Shown here in pieces: positions 23,101-37,100 of a DNA stretch of 64,000 nucleotides. The stretch is from Leptidea sinapis. Its lineage: Eukaryota > Arthropoda > Insecta > Lepidoptera > Pieridae. The stretch spans positions 11,827,501 to 11,891,500 of the forward strand of contig NC_066265.1 in assembly GCF_905404315.1 (NCBI RefSeq), given 5' to 3'. Made by a program: the position numbers and the translations under genes. Every line of letters begins with the position of its first letter. Within the stretch, counting starts at the first letter, position 1. The notes beneath the pieces were generated by a model that worked only from the letters and a program-made list of their open reading frames with translations, did not search any database and was not told the DNA's origin.

Positions 23101-26100
23101 GGATTCTTGAAAAACTCCAAATATTCTGAGCGACACTACAATTGCGCTAAGATGTTAAGTCTCATTTGCCCAGCAATTTCACTAGCTACGGCGCCTTTCA
23201 GACCGAAACATAGTAAAGCTTACTGCATCACGGCAGAAATAGGCGCCGTTGTGGTACCCATAATCTAGCCGGCATCCTGTGCAAGGGAGCCTCTCACTGG
23301 TAAAAGATACATTAATAAATATTACCTTACAGCGGAAGCTAACCCTACTGATAAAACTGGTGGTGACGACAGTGCTTCAAAGAGGATAGTCCACAAACTT
23401 CGCACCGATGTTAAAGTGAGTTTGCTTGGTAGTACCTACTCCGGCAGCCAGTAGAAGCACAATAGGAGTAATAGAATAGTAGTAGTAATAGGGAAAGGGC
23501 TACCCTCCGGGATCGCGACGGGAGGTAGGTGGTGAATGTTCATGCATGCCAACGCAGCCTTAGTCTGCGTTGGTTATGTGGGACTCACGTAAAACTTAAG
23601 TGCCTACCCACTAAACACCATCTGAGGTTGGCATTGGGCAAGTGCCCTCTAAGCCTTTTTCGAAGGCGACCTTCTCTTGGGGAGAGAGAGGCGCAAGCGG
23701 CACTCCCTATGGAGTATCCGCTGGGATATAGCACAGAAGGTGCTATCTTATTAGGACTAGTGACATCAGAACAATGTTCACAACAAACTGGAGGTGATCC
23801 CTGGATGCCAAGAGGCGATCCAGGTCAGACGAGAGTTGATTAGGGGGTAAAGCGTAATTCAGCGGTCTCCTTGAAATTTATTGCTACGTCTAGGTGTAGC
23901 GTTAGGGTTGGTACATACAAAATGATTAGCGATGAAAACGGTGCGGTGCAGCTAATTTAATTCGAAAAGCGACCGGTCTCGGCGACGCACGACGTGGCAC
24001 TCAATAGTTTTGTCTTCCCAAGATTGCTTAGCGGCGGTGTATGTGTGCGTGTTGACTCAGAAGCTCTAGTATGAAGTTATTAGTTAAAGTACTCTTCTAT
24101 TACAGCATTGTATACGTGAGTCAAAAACTACATCATATTTGATAGAAATTAAAATAACAATATCTGTTTCTGCCGTCCTTTCAATACCTATAGTGACAGT
24201 AGTAGTAGTAACTACCTTTTTTGATTATAAAAATTGAATGATATATTTATAATTATCAATTATTGGTGATTTTTTGACATTATACTTTTCTTTTTATCGC
24301 CATGTTATGTATATCTATTATCAATCCATAGCGTACTGATACAATAATACTGTCTTTGGTATTCGATGGTATTTACTCAACTTGGTATTAACTTCCTCGG
24401 ATGGGCCACCGTGTGTCTGTGGCATTGGTTTATCAAAAGTAAGTACTTGAGCTTGGGTCAGTTGATTTGTGAATATAATAATAGTTGCATTTAATGGTCA
24501 CTGGTTAATGAATAAGCCCGATTACAATTTGTATTTATGCAATAATAAAAAAATCCCTTGCGTTGAAATTTTCAATTCCAAAATCAAATGAAAGAACGAA
24601 AGAATGAAGCGAACGAAATGCTATTTTAATTATTAAGCGAAGCGGCACTTTTAAATTATTCACGAGTTTATTTATGCAGGATACTGAAGGTAAATAATTT
24701 ACGCTTTAATAAGACTGTGATTGCTGTAATACCAAAGCGGTATATACTTCGTTGTTATTTGCTAAATACAAGTTTATTATGGTTTAATAATATTCAAAAT
24801 CAATGCATTTATTAAATATTGCTAAAATTAAACGAAATCAAGTAGGTCAAGGAAGTGACACTTATGAATTTCAAAAGCTTTCATTTACTTTTTACATTTA
24901 CCACCACTTCGGAAAAGGTTTAGATATAGTAGTAGTAGAAGTTGCAAGAAAATCGTTGCCATTCTAAATCAACATTTACAGCTACAGCGTTTTACAGATC
25001 ATTTCAATTACAATATAATATGAAAAGTGATGCAACTTCAAAAGATATTTTCACTTCAAAAGGCTCATGCAAACTAATTACCGTCTTACAGGGAATCCGT
25101 AACGCGATCCGTAGCAAGTCTCGTGTCGGAAGACGTTCGGGCGACTGTCTTGAGCTACAAACGATGTCGGACCGCGGCGACTCTAAGATGTTGCGTCGGA
25201 TGCCGAGAGTAGAGAGTGATGAATCGCAACCAATCCAAGATGTAAGTTAAATAAAGAATGTCTTCGACCTCGCTGAGTTCCTGGTACATACGCCTTAAAG
25301 GTATCTGCACTTAGATACTATGTTCAAGTCAGGGAAGTGGCTTATTGTTACACGATTAATATATTATTTAAACAAAGTTTATTAATTTTTAAACTGAAAC
25401 ATTTAATGCATTAATACCTCAAACTTCTTCGTCCATCTATCTCATGTCGCATTACAGCCGGCCGCAGTGTAGGGGTGGAGTTGAATTATTAATTTAAAGT
25501 ACTGCTTACAAGTCGACAAGGTTGGTCGAGTAGTCTAAGACATCGGATTTAAGATCTGGCTCTAGTGGGTTCGAACCCGACGTTTGACAAGGGTTGGGGT
25601 CGTTTTTATTTTATGAATAAGTGGAACATAATATATATAAATTTGTTTAATTTCCTTTCGATTTTTGTATTGATATTAGTTTATGTTATTAAAAAAAGAT
25701 TCACTTGAATTGTGGTGTCATAAAACCACACGATTGCTTTGTTTTTTCAAATATGCTTATTTCGATCAATATAAGGAATTGGATTACTATGTATTTCCAA
25801 TAAAATAAAATTATCGAACAAAGTACTATGTTCATTTTTTTATGAAAATAAGGGACGAGACGAGCAGTGCCGTTCAGGAATCTTTAAAAACCCAAAAATT
25901 ATGAGTGGCATTACAATTGCGTCACCTTGAGACATAAGATGTTAAGGCTCATTTGCCCAGTTATTTCACGGCAGAAATAGGCGCCTTTGTGGTACCCATA
26001 ATCTAGCCGGCATTGTAGAAATTCAACATTTTTCACTTGGTTTATTCACGAATCTAAGATATGCTTAAAATATTTTACAGGAGCAAACTGTAGAAAAAGC

Positions 26101-29100
26101 TCCTGAAGCTAAAGATGGCGAAAAAGTAATTTCCCCAATCGGTGCTGGGCTACCTTTACTCTCAAGACTGAAACTTCTCAAAGAGAAACAGGTATTATAA
26201 ATGTTTTATTTTCTGTAAAATAATAATCATATTAATGTATTATTATTCATTACGTTAATTTTAAAAACAATTTTGTCAACAGGATCGTGAAGAAAAGGTT
26301 TCAAAGCAAAGGCATTCCACATCATCAATGATCTCAATATCTCCACAACCAACTCCTTCAACAAGTTCAGCTCCAGAAGTAGAGTCAACAATAATTGGGG
26401 CTGGCTTACCTCTTCTCCAAAGACTTCTTCTTTTGAAAGCAAAAGAAGAAAAGGATAAGAATCAGTTAACACCTACAACAAGTAATCAACCATCAAGCTC
26501 GGAAACAATAAGTCCTATCTCAATTAAAAGCCCTCTAAGTCCAACAGTTAAATCTCTAAGTCCAATGAAGAAAAATTATGACTTTAGTGCCCCTGGTAAA
26601 TTACAAAGCCCTACCTCAAAAACATCCAGAAAAAATTCTTCCGGGTCAAGCGATAGTGTGTCTCGACTTAAAGTTAGTTTTAAAGAAAAAATCTTACAAG
26701 TACAAAGTGATGGCACAGCAGTTTGCCAACCTCTTAATAAAGATGTTGCAGATAAACCTGCTGCAGTTATTGAGCCAACACCTAAAACAGAGAGTAGTAG
26801 CATATGTATTCCAAACGCTGTCGTTAGTAAAATCAAGTCTCCTGCTAAAGTAGGGACAACATTCAGAGACAAATTAAAAGCTCTTCAAAGTGGAACTTTG
26901 TCCAAAGAAATTGATGATAAGAATAAGTCAGAAGATAATAAAAATAAAACAACAGCTGAAGTTTCTTCTATTCAAGCAAAAGAAGTTCAAGAGGAAAGCA
27001 AGAGTAAGAGACCATGGTCAATGCTGAAAAAAGCGGCCATATTAGGAGATCTAAAAAGCTCTAGTAAGAGCACAAGTGAAAAGTTTGATAGTAAAATTAC
27101 ACAAGATAGCGCTAATAATATACTGGATACTAATGTAAATATTGTGAGTATCCCTATAGTTAATACTGCAGAGCTTGTAGAGATAGACAATAACAGTGTT
27201 AACGTTAATTATGATAAACCAAAAATATGTTTAACTTGCCCTTTAGACCCCGTCCATGACAAATATTTAGATTTAATGACTTTATCACCTAAGAAAAATG
27301 TAAAAAATATTGAAGTTAAGAAAACAATATGTACACTTTTATCCAGAGAAAAAAAATACAGATCTATAGACGACTTATCACCAGAATATGGTGGGTTGCC
27401 ATTCGTGAAAAAATTAAAAATCTTAAATGAACGGCAAAAACTAGCTGAATTAGAAAAAGTTGTCAAAATTCGAAGCTCGAGCTTGGATTGCGCTGGTTCT
27501 TCGGAAGATTTACTTGCTGATACTTTAACAAGAAGCCACTCTGAGGGTAGTACCATGGACAAAAGAAAATTTAAAAGAAAATCATTAGATTCATGCGAAA
27601 GTCATGAATCAAATGAAACTTTAGAACGACGAACACTTAAATCGATATTAAAGAAACTATCAGAAGACGTCACACCGACTGAAAGTCCTCAAAGAAGTAG
27701 TGAACTAAGAAAATTAATTAGAGCACCTACTATAGAAGGATATGCAGCCAGACATTCAAAGTTTGCGAAAAGCGTAACATTCCATCGTCACACGCTACCA
27801 TCTCCCCCACACAGTGCCATATCAGATATTGTCGACGATGTATTCGAACTGCCAGAACCAAAACATGAAGCACAAAGGCAATGCTCTCCAGTCGAAATAA
27901 AAACAGAAAGCCCACAAAAAGAACAAATAAAATCTAATAATTGCTTAGAAAGTGACTTCAACGTTGATATTAAGACTGAATACAAATTTCAACAAAATCC
28001 TGATTTAAAGTCACTTCGACCGGAAAACATCAAGTTGCCATCGGACAAACCGAAAATCTCTTTAGTCTCTGCTGTTGCAAACCAAAGAAAACTTTTGAGA
28101 GGTAATTTTAATTCCAAATTTGAAGATTCTTTACTTAAACTCTTGCAATGCATTCATTTTCATTAATACTTTTTAGCATCTTTTGAGGAACAAGAATATT
28201 TTGGTGAAGTGTTGATGGGAATCAGACATGTTATAGAAGGACATTTACATGAAGTTCAAGGAAAGTTTCAAGATAGGTAATTTCTTATTATATTGAACAC
28301 ATTATATAAACTTAGGATATATAGTTATATAGAGTAATTAATGGCTACAACAAATTTATTAGTAGAAATGGTTCTACTTAAGGTAATAATAATGTTTAAG
28401 ATAAATGCAAATCGTTTTATTTAAACCAAGCCGCTTACATTTAACATAAAAGTCAATCGTTTATGTTAACGGATTTGAATTATAGACTGATTTAAGGAAT
28501 TGCATATCTAGTGTTTATTAATAATCGATATTATTTTTAAGGTTTACTAGTTTAGAAAATGAAGTGAGAAAACGAGATGAAATCATCAGCCAACTTCAAA
28601 GAAGAATCCAAGAGCTAGAAACACATAGTTTACCTGAAGTCACGTCACCTAAAATAGAAAAACCACAAGCAAGACAAATTACATTAGATGAATTTATTGG
28701 TAGTGGTATTTCACAAAAGAACGGTAGTTCTGAAAATGAAGAAGGTTCGGAAGTAGATGAAGGATTTATGGTTAGTACAAATCTGTGGCATTCACGGCTG
28801 TGTTTGAAATGCTAACATAACAATATACTTAAATTAAAAAAAAAAGTTTGATTACATCTGTATAACAACTGTCAACCGTGGCAATTAGCTTTTTCGAAGA
28901 ATTGTTGAACGTGTAGAACGATAACTAATAATAATAGCGGGAACATAGCTCTAATGAGGAACGCTAAAATGTAAGCACTGTAATGCAGCACTGCTGGGAC
29001 TGAATTATTACATTATCTGTGGATCTTTTGCTTTCGTTTTATCGACTATTTCAATAACGCCTTAAACAAATTGAAACAAAAAAATTTATAGGAAGCACAA

Positions 29101-31072
29101 ACTTCTGCTGAGAAAGTGATCCTATATCAAATTAAATTCTTGTGCCCCAATATTTAATAAAAATACGAGCAAGTGAGATTGTAATTGTCTCCTTGCAAAC
29201 CTACGTAATATAGAAGTACCTAAATTAAATTTCAATTCAGTATAATAAAATAATACATTTTGGACATATGAATGGCAGTTTTAGACATTTATTTTGGAAA
29301 CCTTGAAGAAATGAATATTAACGGAACTATTGTATTACAGAGAGGAGATTCCCTCGACACAGTCTTCATAACATCGCCAACGGACAACAATAGAACATCA
29401 AGCAAAACTACAAGGAAGTCGTCCAGTGATGTCACAGATGATACATTAACCGAACTGACTGGTATAGAACTTTCAAAACTTTCGTACTCAGAATTGCAAT
29501 CATTAGCTGAATCAATATCGAATAGGACGGAAAAATCTGGAAAAGAAGAATGGACTGTCAATAAATCTAAGAGGCTAGATCTAAATCTAGATGGTAAAGC
29601 AGGCACGTATTCGAGAAAACGAGCCGCAAAATTGAAGCAAAGAAGATGTGAACGACAAAATAATCTAGATAATATGCAAAGACAGGAATTAGCGAGGTAT
29701 GCTACAATATTGTGATCTATAATTTTTGATAGGCACATCTTAATTGTCATATAGTTATTATTATTAATTAAATCTGAGGACTAAAACATTGTCCAGGGCC
29801 TTTGCATGGAGAAATTATAATTATGTATTTAAATTATCATAACTTCACCATTAAAAAAAATGCAATTAAGTTGTACCTAAACACGTATTTCGTAAATCCT
29901 AAATTATAATCTGTGAAAATTGGCAGGTTGTCAAGTTTTTGTTTGAGTTCCATGGGTAGTGCTTGTTATGCTCGCTTAAATTTCACCATAAAGTATTATT
30001 ATGATTTAAGAGAATCAGATACTCGTGGCAGCGTCATGGGGCAGGTCGTTCCTTGAGATATGTGCGAGGCTGGTTCATGCTTCATTTTGTTACGGAAAAG
30101 GAGGACAAACGAGCGTATGGGGCACCTGGTGTTAAAGGATCACCGCCGCCTACATTCTCTTGCAACACCAAGGTGTACGCGCTTCTTTTGAAGGTACCCA
30201 TGTCGTATCATCCCGGAAACACTGCACAAGAAAGCTCGTTCCACAGCTTTTTAGTACGTGGAAGAAAGTTCCTTGAAAACCGTACTGTGGAGTGCCACCA
30301 AACATCCAGATGTGCGTGCGTCATACTCGTGGACGGACGCTGCTTGTGGTGCGTGGTCGGTCCTGATTTCGGCGATTTTATCGGTCAACCTATTGAACTG
30401 GGTCGTTTATTGGATGATCAAATCTAGATTCTAGATAATAACTAGAGATCGAAAATTCGGCCGTAACTAATTCCTACCCATTTCACGTGGGCCCACTAAA
30501 AGAAAAAGCAAAGCTGGACTAATCACATAATATGGAATCACAAAATTTTAGAAAAAAAATCTAATAATATGTAGTGTTTTTGTGAAGTAAATAATTAAGA
30601 CCTTAAATTACTTAACATATTACTTAATAGAACAATATTTAAAAATTTCAGACCAGTCTCACCACAAAGTACATCTGAGGATCGGTCTCTGTTGAGTCCA
30701 GAACAATCAAGTCTGCGTGTAAACAGAAAAGGAATGCCCTTCCATTTTTTTGGATCTCATCTTGATAGCACTAAATCTAAAATCAAGAAAACTCTTTCAG
30801 TGGATACGGGCATGCACCAAACGGGCAGAAGGGATAGAAGTACGTCGTCAAACTATAACATAATATTATTATGATATAAGAGAATTAGACATGGGATTTC
30901 ACATAATACTAATTATACTTAACTAGACGTTCCCGCACACTTCTCTGGGCGAATTTTAAAAAGAAATAAATTAATGAAGGAACGTTGGAATTCGAAAAAT
31001 AGCCATGAACCATGTCGGATAAATTTTGCATCGAATGGTGGTAGTTTCATGTCGATACGATCAGTGGTTTTC

Positions 31073-31131
<59 letters not shown>

Positions 31132-34100
31132 TTTGTCATATTAATATGCGAGAGCTTTTTAATGCACCAAATTTAACGCTGATATATTTAAATTCTTAAC
31201 TAGTTTGTTCATTGTGATTTTTATTAAATAAGAAATAAAATTGGCTGGTTTTTCACAGGGCAAAGTGCTCGACAAATGCGCAAATTTAGCCTGGGATCCA
31301 TATTCGGCTATCGCAGTGCTCATCCCAAGCCTTCTAACAATAATTGTAATGAAGTTGTTCTGGATATAAACAGTGACTACAGCTGGAGTAATACGTAAGT
31401 TCTGATTTGTTTAAAGTAATGATATTTATACATTGTAGTACTCGGTACTTGGTTTTCGTTATTATGTAGAAAAAATCAGGTGGGCTCTTAATTTTCGAAT
31501 ACATTTCACTTTAAATGATGAAGTGTACGCCGTCACCGCAGCCTTGACTTTTTCGTTATTTGGACACAAGCGCCGACAGGTCCGTGTGTTCGCCTGCCTC
31601 CCTCTTACTTCCGCGTGTGCCCGTGAGGTGGCTATGCGTTGCATACATACTTAACTATACATAATTAATTACTTAACTTTTGGTTAAGTTAATTAAGAAG
31701 ATAATGAATATATTTTTATACATATATGATGTTATGGATGACATTATTTATACATATAATGAATTTGAATGTTTATTTCCGAGTCATGGATGTTTATAAG
31801 TATCAATGTATGTTTAAGTAAGTATATTGTATTAAATAAATCATTGACTTGTACCGATAGTACAGTCTGGGTATACAATAAACGAAGATCACCGTGGCTG
31901 ATCTTGCAACCGCAGTTTTGGATTTTTTTTTCCCGCCATGCTGCCATAAACGACGTTGGATGACGCCGCCAACATGCCCGCTATCCTGGAGCCCAATCGT
32001 ACTTCACGTGACGATGGCAAAAGACCTCATGGCATGACGTTGATTCTCAGCACGACCCCTGGTAGATTTCACTTGTGTGGCCACGCTACCGTCCTCTCAC
32101 ATTGACAACACATCTAAGGCGGCCCGTGCAGCAGTAGAAACTGCCGAAAACCTAAAGAGGACGAAATTTGCATCACTCGATGTGGGATTTTTTATGATAT
32201 AAGGGATGAGACGAGCAGGACGTTCAGCTGATGGAAATTGATACGGCCTGCCTATTACAATGCAGTGCCGCTCAGGATTCTTGAAAACTCAAAATTTCTG
32301 AGCGGCACTACAATTGCACTCGTCAGCTTGAGACATAAGATGTTAAGTCTCATTTGCCCAGTAATTTCACTAGCTACGGCGCCCTTCAGACCGATACACA
32401 ATAATGCGTACACATTACTGCTTCACGGCAGAAATAGGCGCAGTTGCGGATAATCTAGTCGGCATCCTGTGCAAAGGAGCCTCCAACTGAGGTGTTTGTT
32501 CCCATTGGGATGGAGACGATGGGCCCTTGTTGTTCATAAGCACAAAAACTCATAACAAACTTTCCAGGCACCTTACCGATTTGACATGTGACCCATGGTC
32601 TGCTCAGAGGTACGCCTCTGTCAAAGGATAAGTTTGACCATATAGAGAGGTAAATTAAGACCCCCTAATGGCCACCTTACCTGCCAACAGCGATTGTTGA
32701 ATTTTATTTTATTTACACAAAATCGGAACGTCATCGTGGGATTATATTTTACAGGACATCTTCCTCGAGTGACTCGGATTCAATTCCCCATACGCCTGTT
32801 TTTGAAGAGTTTTTAGATAGCTCTAGAAGATGTCAGACCAGCTCATTAGTGCAGAGCGGTGATTCAACAATAGAAGGTCAGTAAGCTGTTTAAATATAAT
32901 ATTAAAAGAGAAGCAACTGTCACAAGGAGAGACCTATAAAATATTAATGCAAAATACTCTATTTCAATATAAATTAAAGAAAGTGTTGTTAAACATTAAG
33001 CTGGTACTCAATCTGCATTTGTCAAATAAATAGTTTTATGTTTCGTCTTTATTATTTCAATTATCATGTTAAATTTATAATTTGTACTTTCATTTCTTAT
33101 TTTGTTATTAGTTTGTATTAGTTCTATTTTTCAGAAGTAATTAGGGAGTATTTTTGTAATTTTTATGTTCACCATAATTGTCCTATAGTTTAGTACTACT
33201 AATTGTAACATAGGATTAAGAAAATTGTATTGTATATGATGTGGCGTGCTTTAATAAGTCAATAAATGAATTCACATTTTGGAATTACTTATAATATTAT
33301 TAAAGCAAGACAGTGTCAGATGGCGCGTGGCAGAAAACGAACAAATAATTATCAATTGTATCAATATATTCTATAATATAATAGTTACCAACATGATTCA
33401 ATTCTATTCTTTTATTTATTAGGTAATTAATAATTATTATTCCGTATACGTTTAAATTTAAAGCGATATTATGAAGATTATTTAACAACTCGATAGACCG
33501 CGAACGCGAAGGACGGCGATATATCGCCAACTTTCACTTAAAAAGGTGTATTTATACTCAATAGGCATGTGAAAGTTCTGGAGAATTTCTGAATGGCTTG
33601 AAGACAAAGTACTGCTATCACTTCCTTTTACACCATGAAACTGTTCGTATCTAATTAATAAAATTAGATATTATTTTGTCTGTTGTGTTATTTATCTTCT
33701 GAAACAGTGCCACGTAAGAAATAAGACGTAATATGTAATATATTGTTTTTACCGCCATCTGCATTCACTGTGATTTTTGTCTACTACATATATTTATCAT
33801 TTTGTACTTTTTATATTTGATGTGAGACGTACAGTTTTGGATTTTTCAAACTATTAAAAAAAACCGCAAATGCAATCGTTTTCATTTTATAAACCGACTT
33901 CAAAAAAGGAGGAGATTCTCTAGGTATTTTTTTTATTACATATACTATTCTTGACACACAAAATGATGCGCTTAAAAACTAAGGCGGCTTAGTCGCAATA
34001 ATGCCTAACCCTCTTATTCATAATAGTCTGCTAACTTAAAGCATTGCTAATTCTCACTCTGTCTTCTTCTATTGACCTAAGTCAAAATGAGAAAAAACAC

Positions 34101-37100
34101 TCCTAAGCGGCTGTTTAAAGTTAGCGGACCATTATGAATAAGGGGGTAAGTATTGTTACATTTATTTAATATTATATACAAAGCAATTTTTATTATAACT
34201 GTCTTCCTGAAACAATATTGTGGTGTCATGCCAAATTCTATAGAATTATAGAATTATGTATATTTGTAGCCATTGTAAGGAAACCTAACTATCTCTCAAC
34301 TAATTTAAGGCACATAAAAAGCGTCTTTTACAATAATAAATAATTTGAGGAAGGTCTTTCAGGTAGTGGTGGTGACTGGGAAGTAATGATGCTGGTGGAT
34401 GAACTCGAGAAACGAGAGAGAGAAAAAGGGAGAGATGAAGTACGCAGGCATCACTACCCTTCATCGCTTCGAGATCTAGAAGAGGTGAGGATTCTACAAG
34501 AGTGTGATATATATATGACGACCCTTATAGCTTGGTTCCATATAGAATGGTTAGTGACTCTGACTACTAAGCTAGAGGTCCCGGGTTCGAATCCCGATAG
34601 ATATCGATATTAATCATAAATATGATGAATATCGACGTCTGTTTCCGAGTTATGTATGTTTAAGTAAGTATATCGTATTAAATATATCGTTGTCTTGTAC
34701 CCACAGTACAGGCTATGCCTAGTTTGGGGCAAAATAATTTGTGTAAAAGTGTGTCAATATTATTTTTATATACACTTAGCAAGAACAACTAGCCAATTAT
34801 CAGTCAATTTAGTACTATGATAATAAAATATGTAATCACGTTAAGTTTTGTGACAAATAAAAAATGAATTTATTATAACGCGTTGTAATCAATACTTATA
34901 TTATGTACAAATTAAATTAATAACTAAGATTTATGAACGATACGTCACTCTAACGTTTGGGTTAGTTAATAAGAGCGCTCGGACGGAACCCGAGAGGTCG
35001 CGGATTCGAGTCCCGCATCGTTCATAAATTTTTGCTACAAATTTAATTGTGTTTGTATCATAATCCCAGAAGTGAGAGATATCACTTTGAAAATAACAAA
35101 TTGTTTAAAACTTATATGTATTTATGTATTTATGTTTCGGAAAAAATAATATTTATGGCCAGACTAGTTATTCTATATTCTATCTGACATCGTGTACTGG
35201 TTTAGCGCTAATAACCTATTGTTAAATTGCTAGAAAACGAAATATATAAAATTTAGCGTAACAAATGCCAAAAATGTTGATGCAAGTGTTTTGTTGAACG
35301 GAGAGGTGATAAAATCGGTGCAATCTGCTAAATTTTTTAGCATTACTCTGGATTCCAAATTACAATGGGGCCCCCATATTGAAGAATTGGCGATCAGACT
35401 TAGTTCTGCAGCATACGCGGTTAAAATGATTAGACAATCAACTGACATAGATACGGCGCAACTTGTATACTTTAGTTACTTCCATAGTATTATGTCCTAT
35501 GGTATATTGCTGTGGAGCAGCGCTGCCGATATTAACACAATATTTGTGCTGCAGAAGAGGGCTATTCGCGCTATTTATAACCTAGGCCCTAAGGAATTAT
35601 TAAGAGAAAAATTCAAAGAAATTAACAACTTGACTGTTGCTTTTCAATATATTCTTGATAATGTAATGTATGTTCATAGACACATAAGTGAATTTGCGAG
35701 AAATTGTCATAACCATAATGTTAACACCAGGAACAGACATAAGTTTATAATGCCTTCCACTCGGCTAAGTCGAGTTAGCAAGTCTTTTGTGGTGCGATGT
35801 ATATGCTTTTACAACAGGATCCCAGAAAATTTTCAAAACAAAAGTATTACGTTATTCAAAAGAATTGTTAAAAAACGTTTGTGTGGTAAAGGCTACTATA
35901 ACATAAATGACTTTCTTAATGATACCACAGATTAGGAATGGAGCGACCGCCCTCAGGCTTTTAAATAATAAGTTTAATTGTACAATGTTACTTTGTAAAT
36001 GTTACTTTAATTGTAAAACATATTTTTGATGAAAAAAAGCGCGCTGAGTTTGTTGCGTCCATTCTTTTCAGGCCTGAGGCATTCATTTTGGAATGGGTGG
36101 TAGTTTTTTGACTTTCAATAAGTGATGTCACATCCTATTTTGAATAAAAAATATTTGAATTTGAATTGTTTTCCTCGTTACAGGAATCTGATATGCAGCA
36201 GCGGGAGGATAGCGCAGATGAAGACTCCAATATGGGAGACTCTAACTCATCGTCTACTCGTCTGCTCTCCGTCAGCGAGCATTCGGCAACAGTGGAGACA
36301 ACCTTTACTGAGGGAAGCAGGCAACAACAATTAGGATCTTTAAGAGAAATGGTAAGTAGATACTTCCCGTTTCTCGTAATAACATATGAATATCCATTAT
36401 TCGTGATCAACTTAGCAGCGTTCGAGTTAGTTGCTTACGAAACAGCCAATTCTGTCATACTCCGCCTTAGTTCTTGGAACACAAGGTCGAGATTCGCATA
36501 AGCTGGTAGGTGTCAATTTAACTAAATATCTTGAAAATTCAACTCGGCATTCGTAACAATCTATTTTCATTTATTAGTTACTAAAACTAATATTTTTGTC
36601 AGGAAAGGATTATTCGATTTTGATATTTCCTACACATGTATGAACAAGTGTAGGTAATATTATATTATAATGTTCAATATCGTATAGGTAGTGTTCTTAC
36701 TGTATTAAGGTTAGTAGATGGCGCACCTGCTAGAGATTCACGTAATTTCAAAATCATTGACGTTAAGTAAGTAAAATGAGGCAGACACATAAATTCATAA
36801 GATTTATCGTGGGAGAAAATGAAATAGGAAGCATAATACAGTGTTTTGGTACCAGGCGATTATAATTGAAGAAGAGATTGTCTTATAAATATTAAATTCT
36901 GACGTCATGTGTACTACATAGACATCAGGAGAACATAAATATGATAGCGGTGACAGTAATGTCTTTCATAGGGGTTAAAATCATGGGTCATCTTGTGTTC
37001 GAAATGTACCAGGACTTCATATGCAGTTTAGAGGTTCACGCACAATGCATGTTTCACTTCTGACATGTGTACTTTATACGCAATTTTTTTAATAATTTAT

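Noticed and set aside
25513..25600. Functional tRNA-Leu gene
   Set aside because: Acceptor strands do not pair and the long variable arm is missing.
29092..29115. A 24-bp micro-exon of Cngl
   Set aside because: Phase would fit, but the donor is poor (GTGATC) and the flanking exons already join in frame without it.
29272..29340. Extending the Cngl exon 29341-29696 upstream to ATG 29272
   Set aside because: No AG upstream of 29341 gives the phase needed after exon 28542-28770; the AG at 29339-29340 does, so the open frame to the left is read-through.
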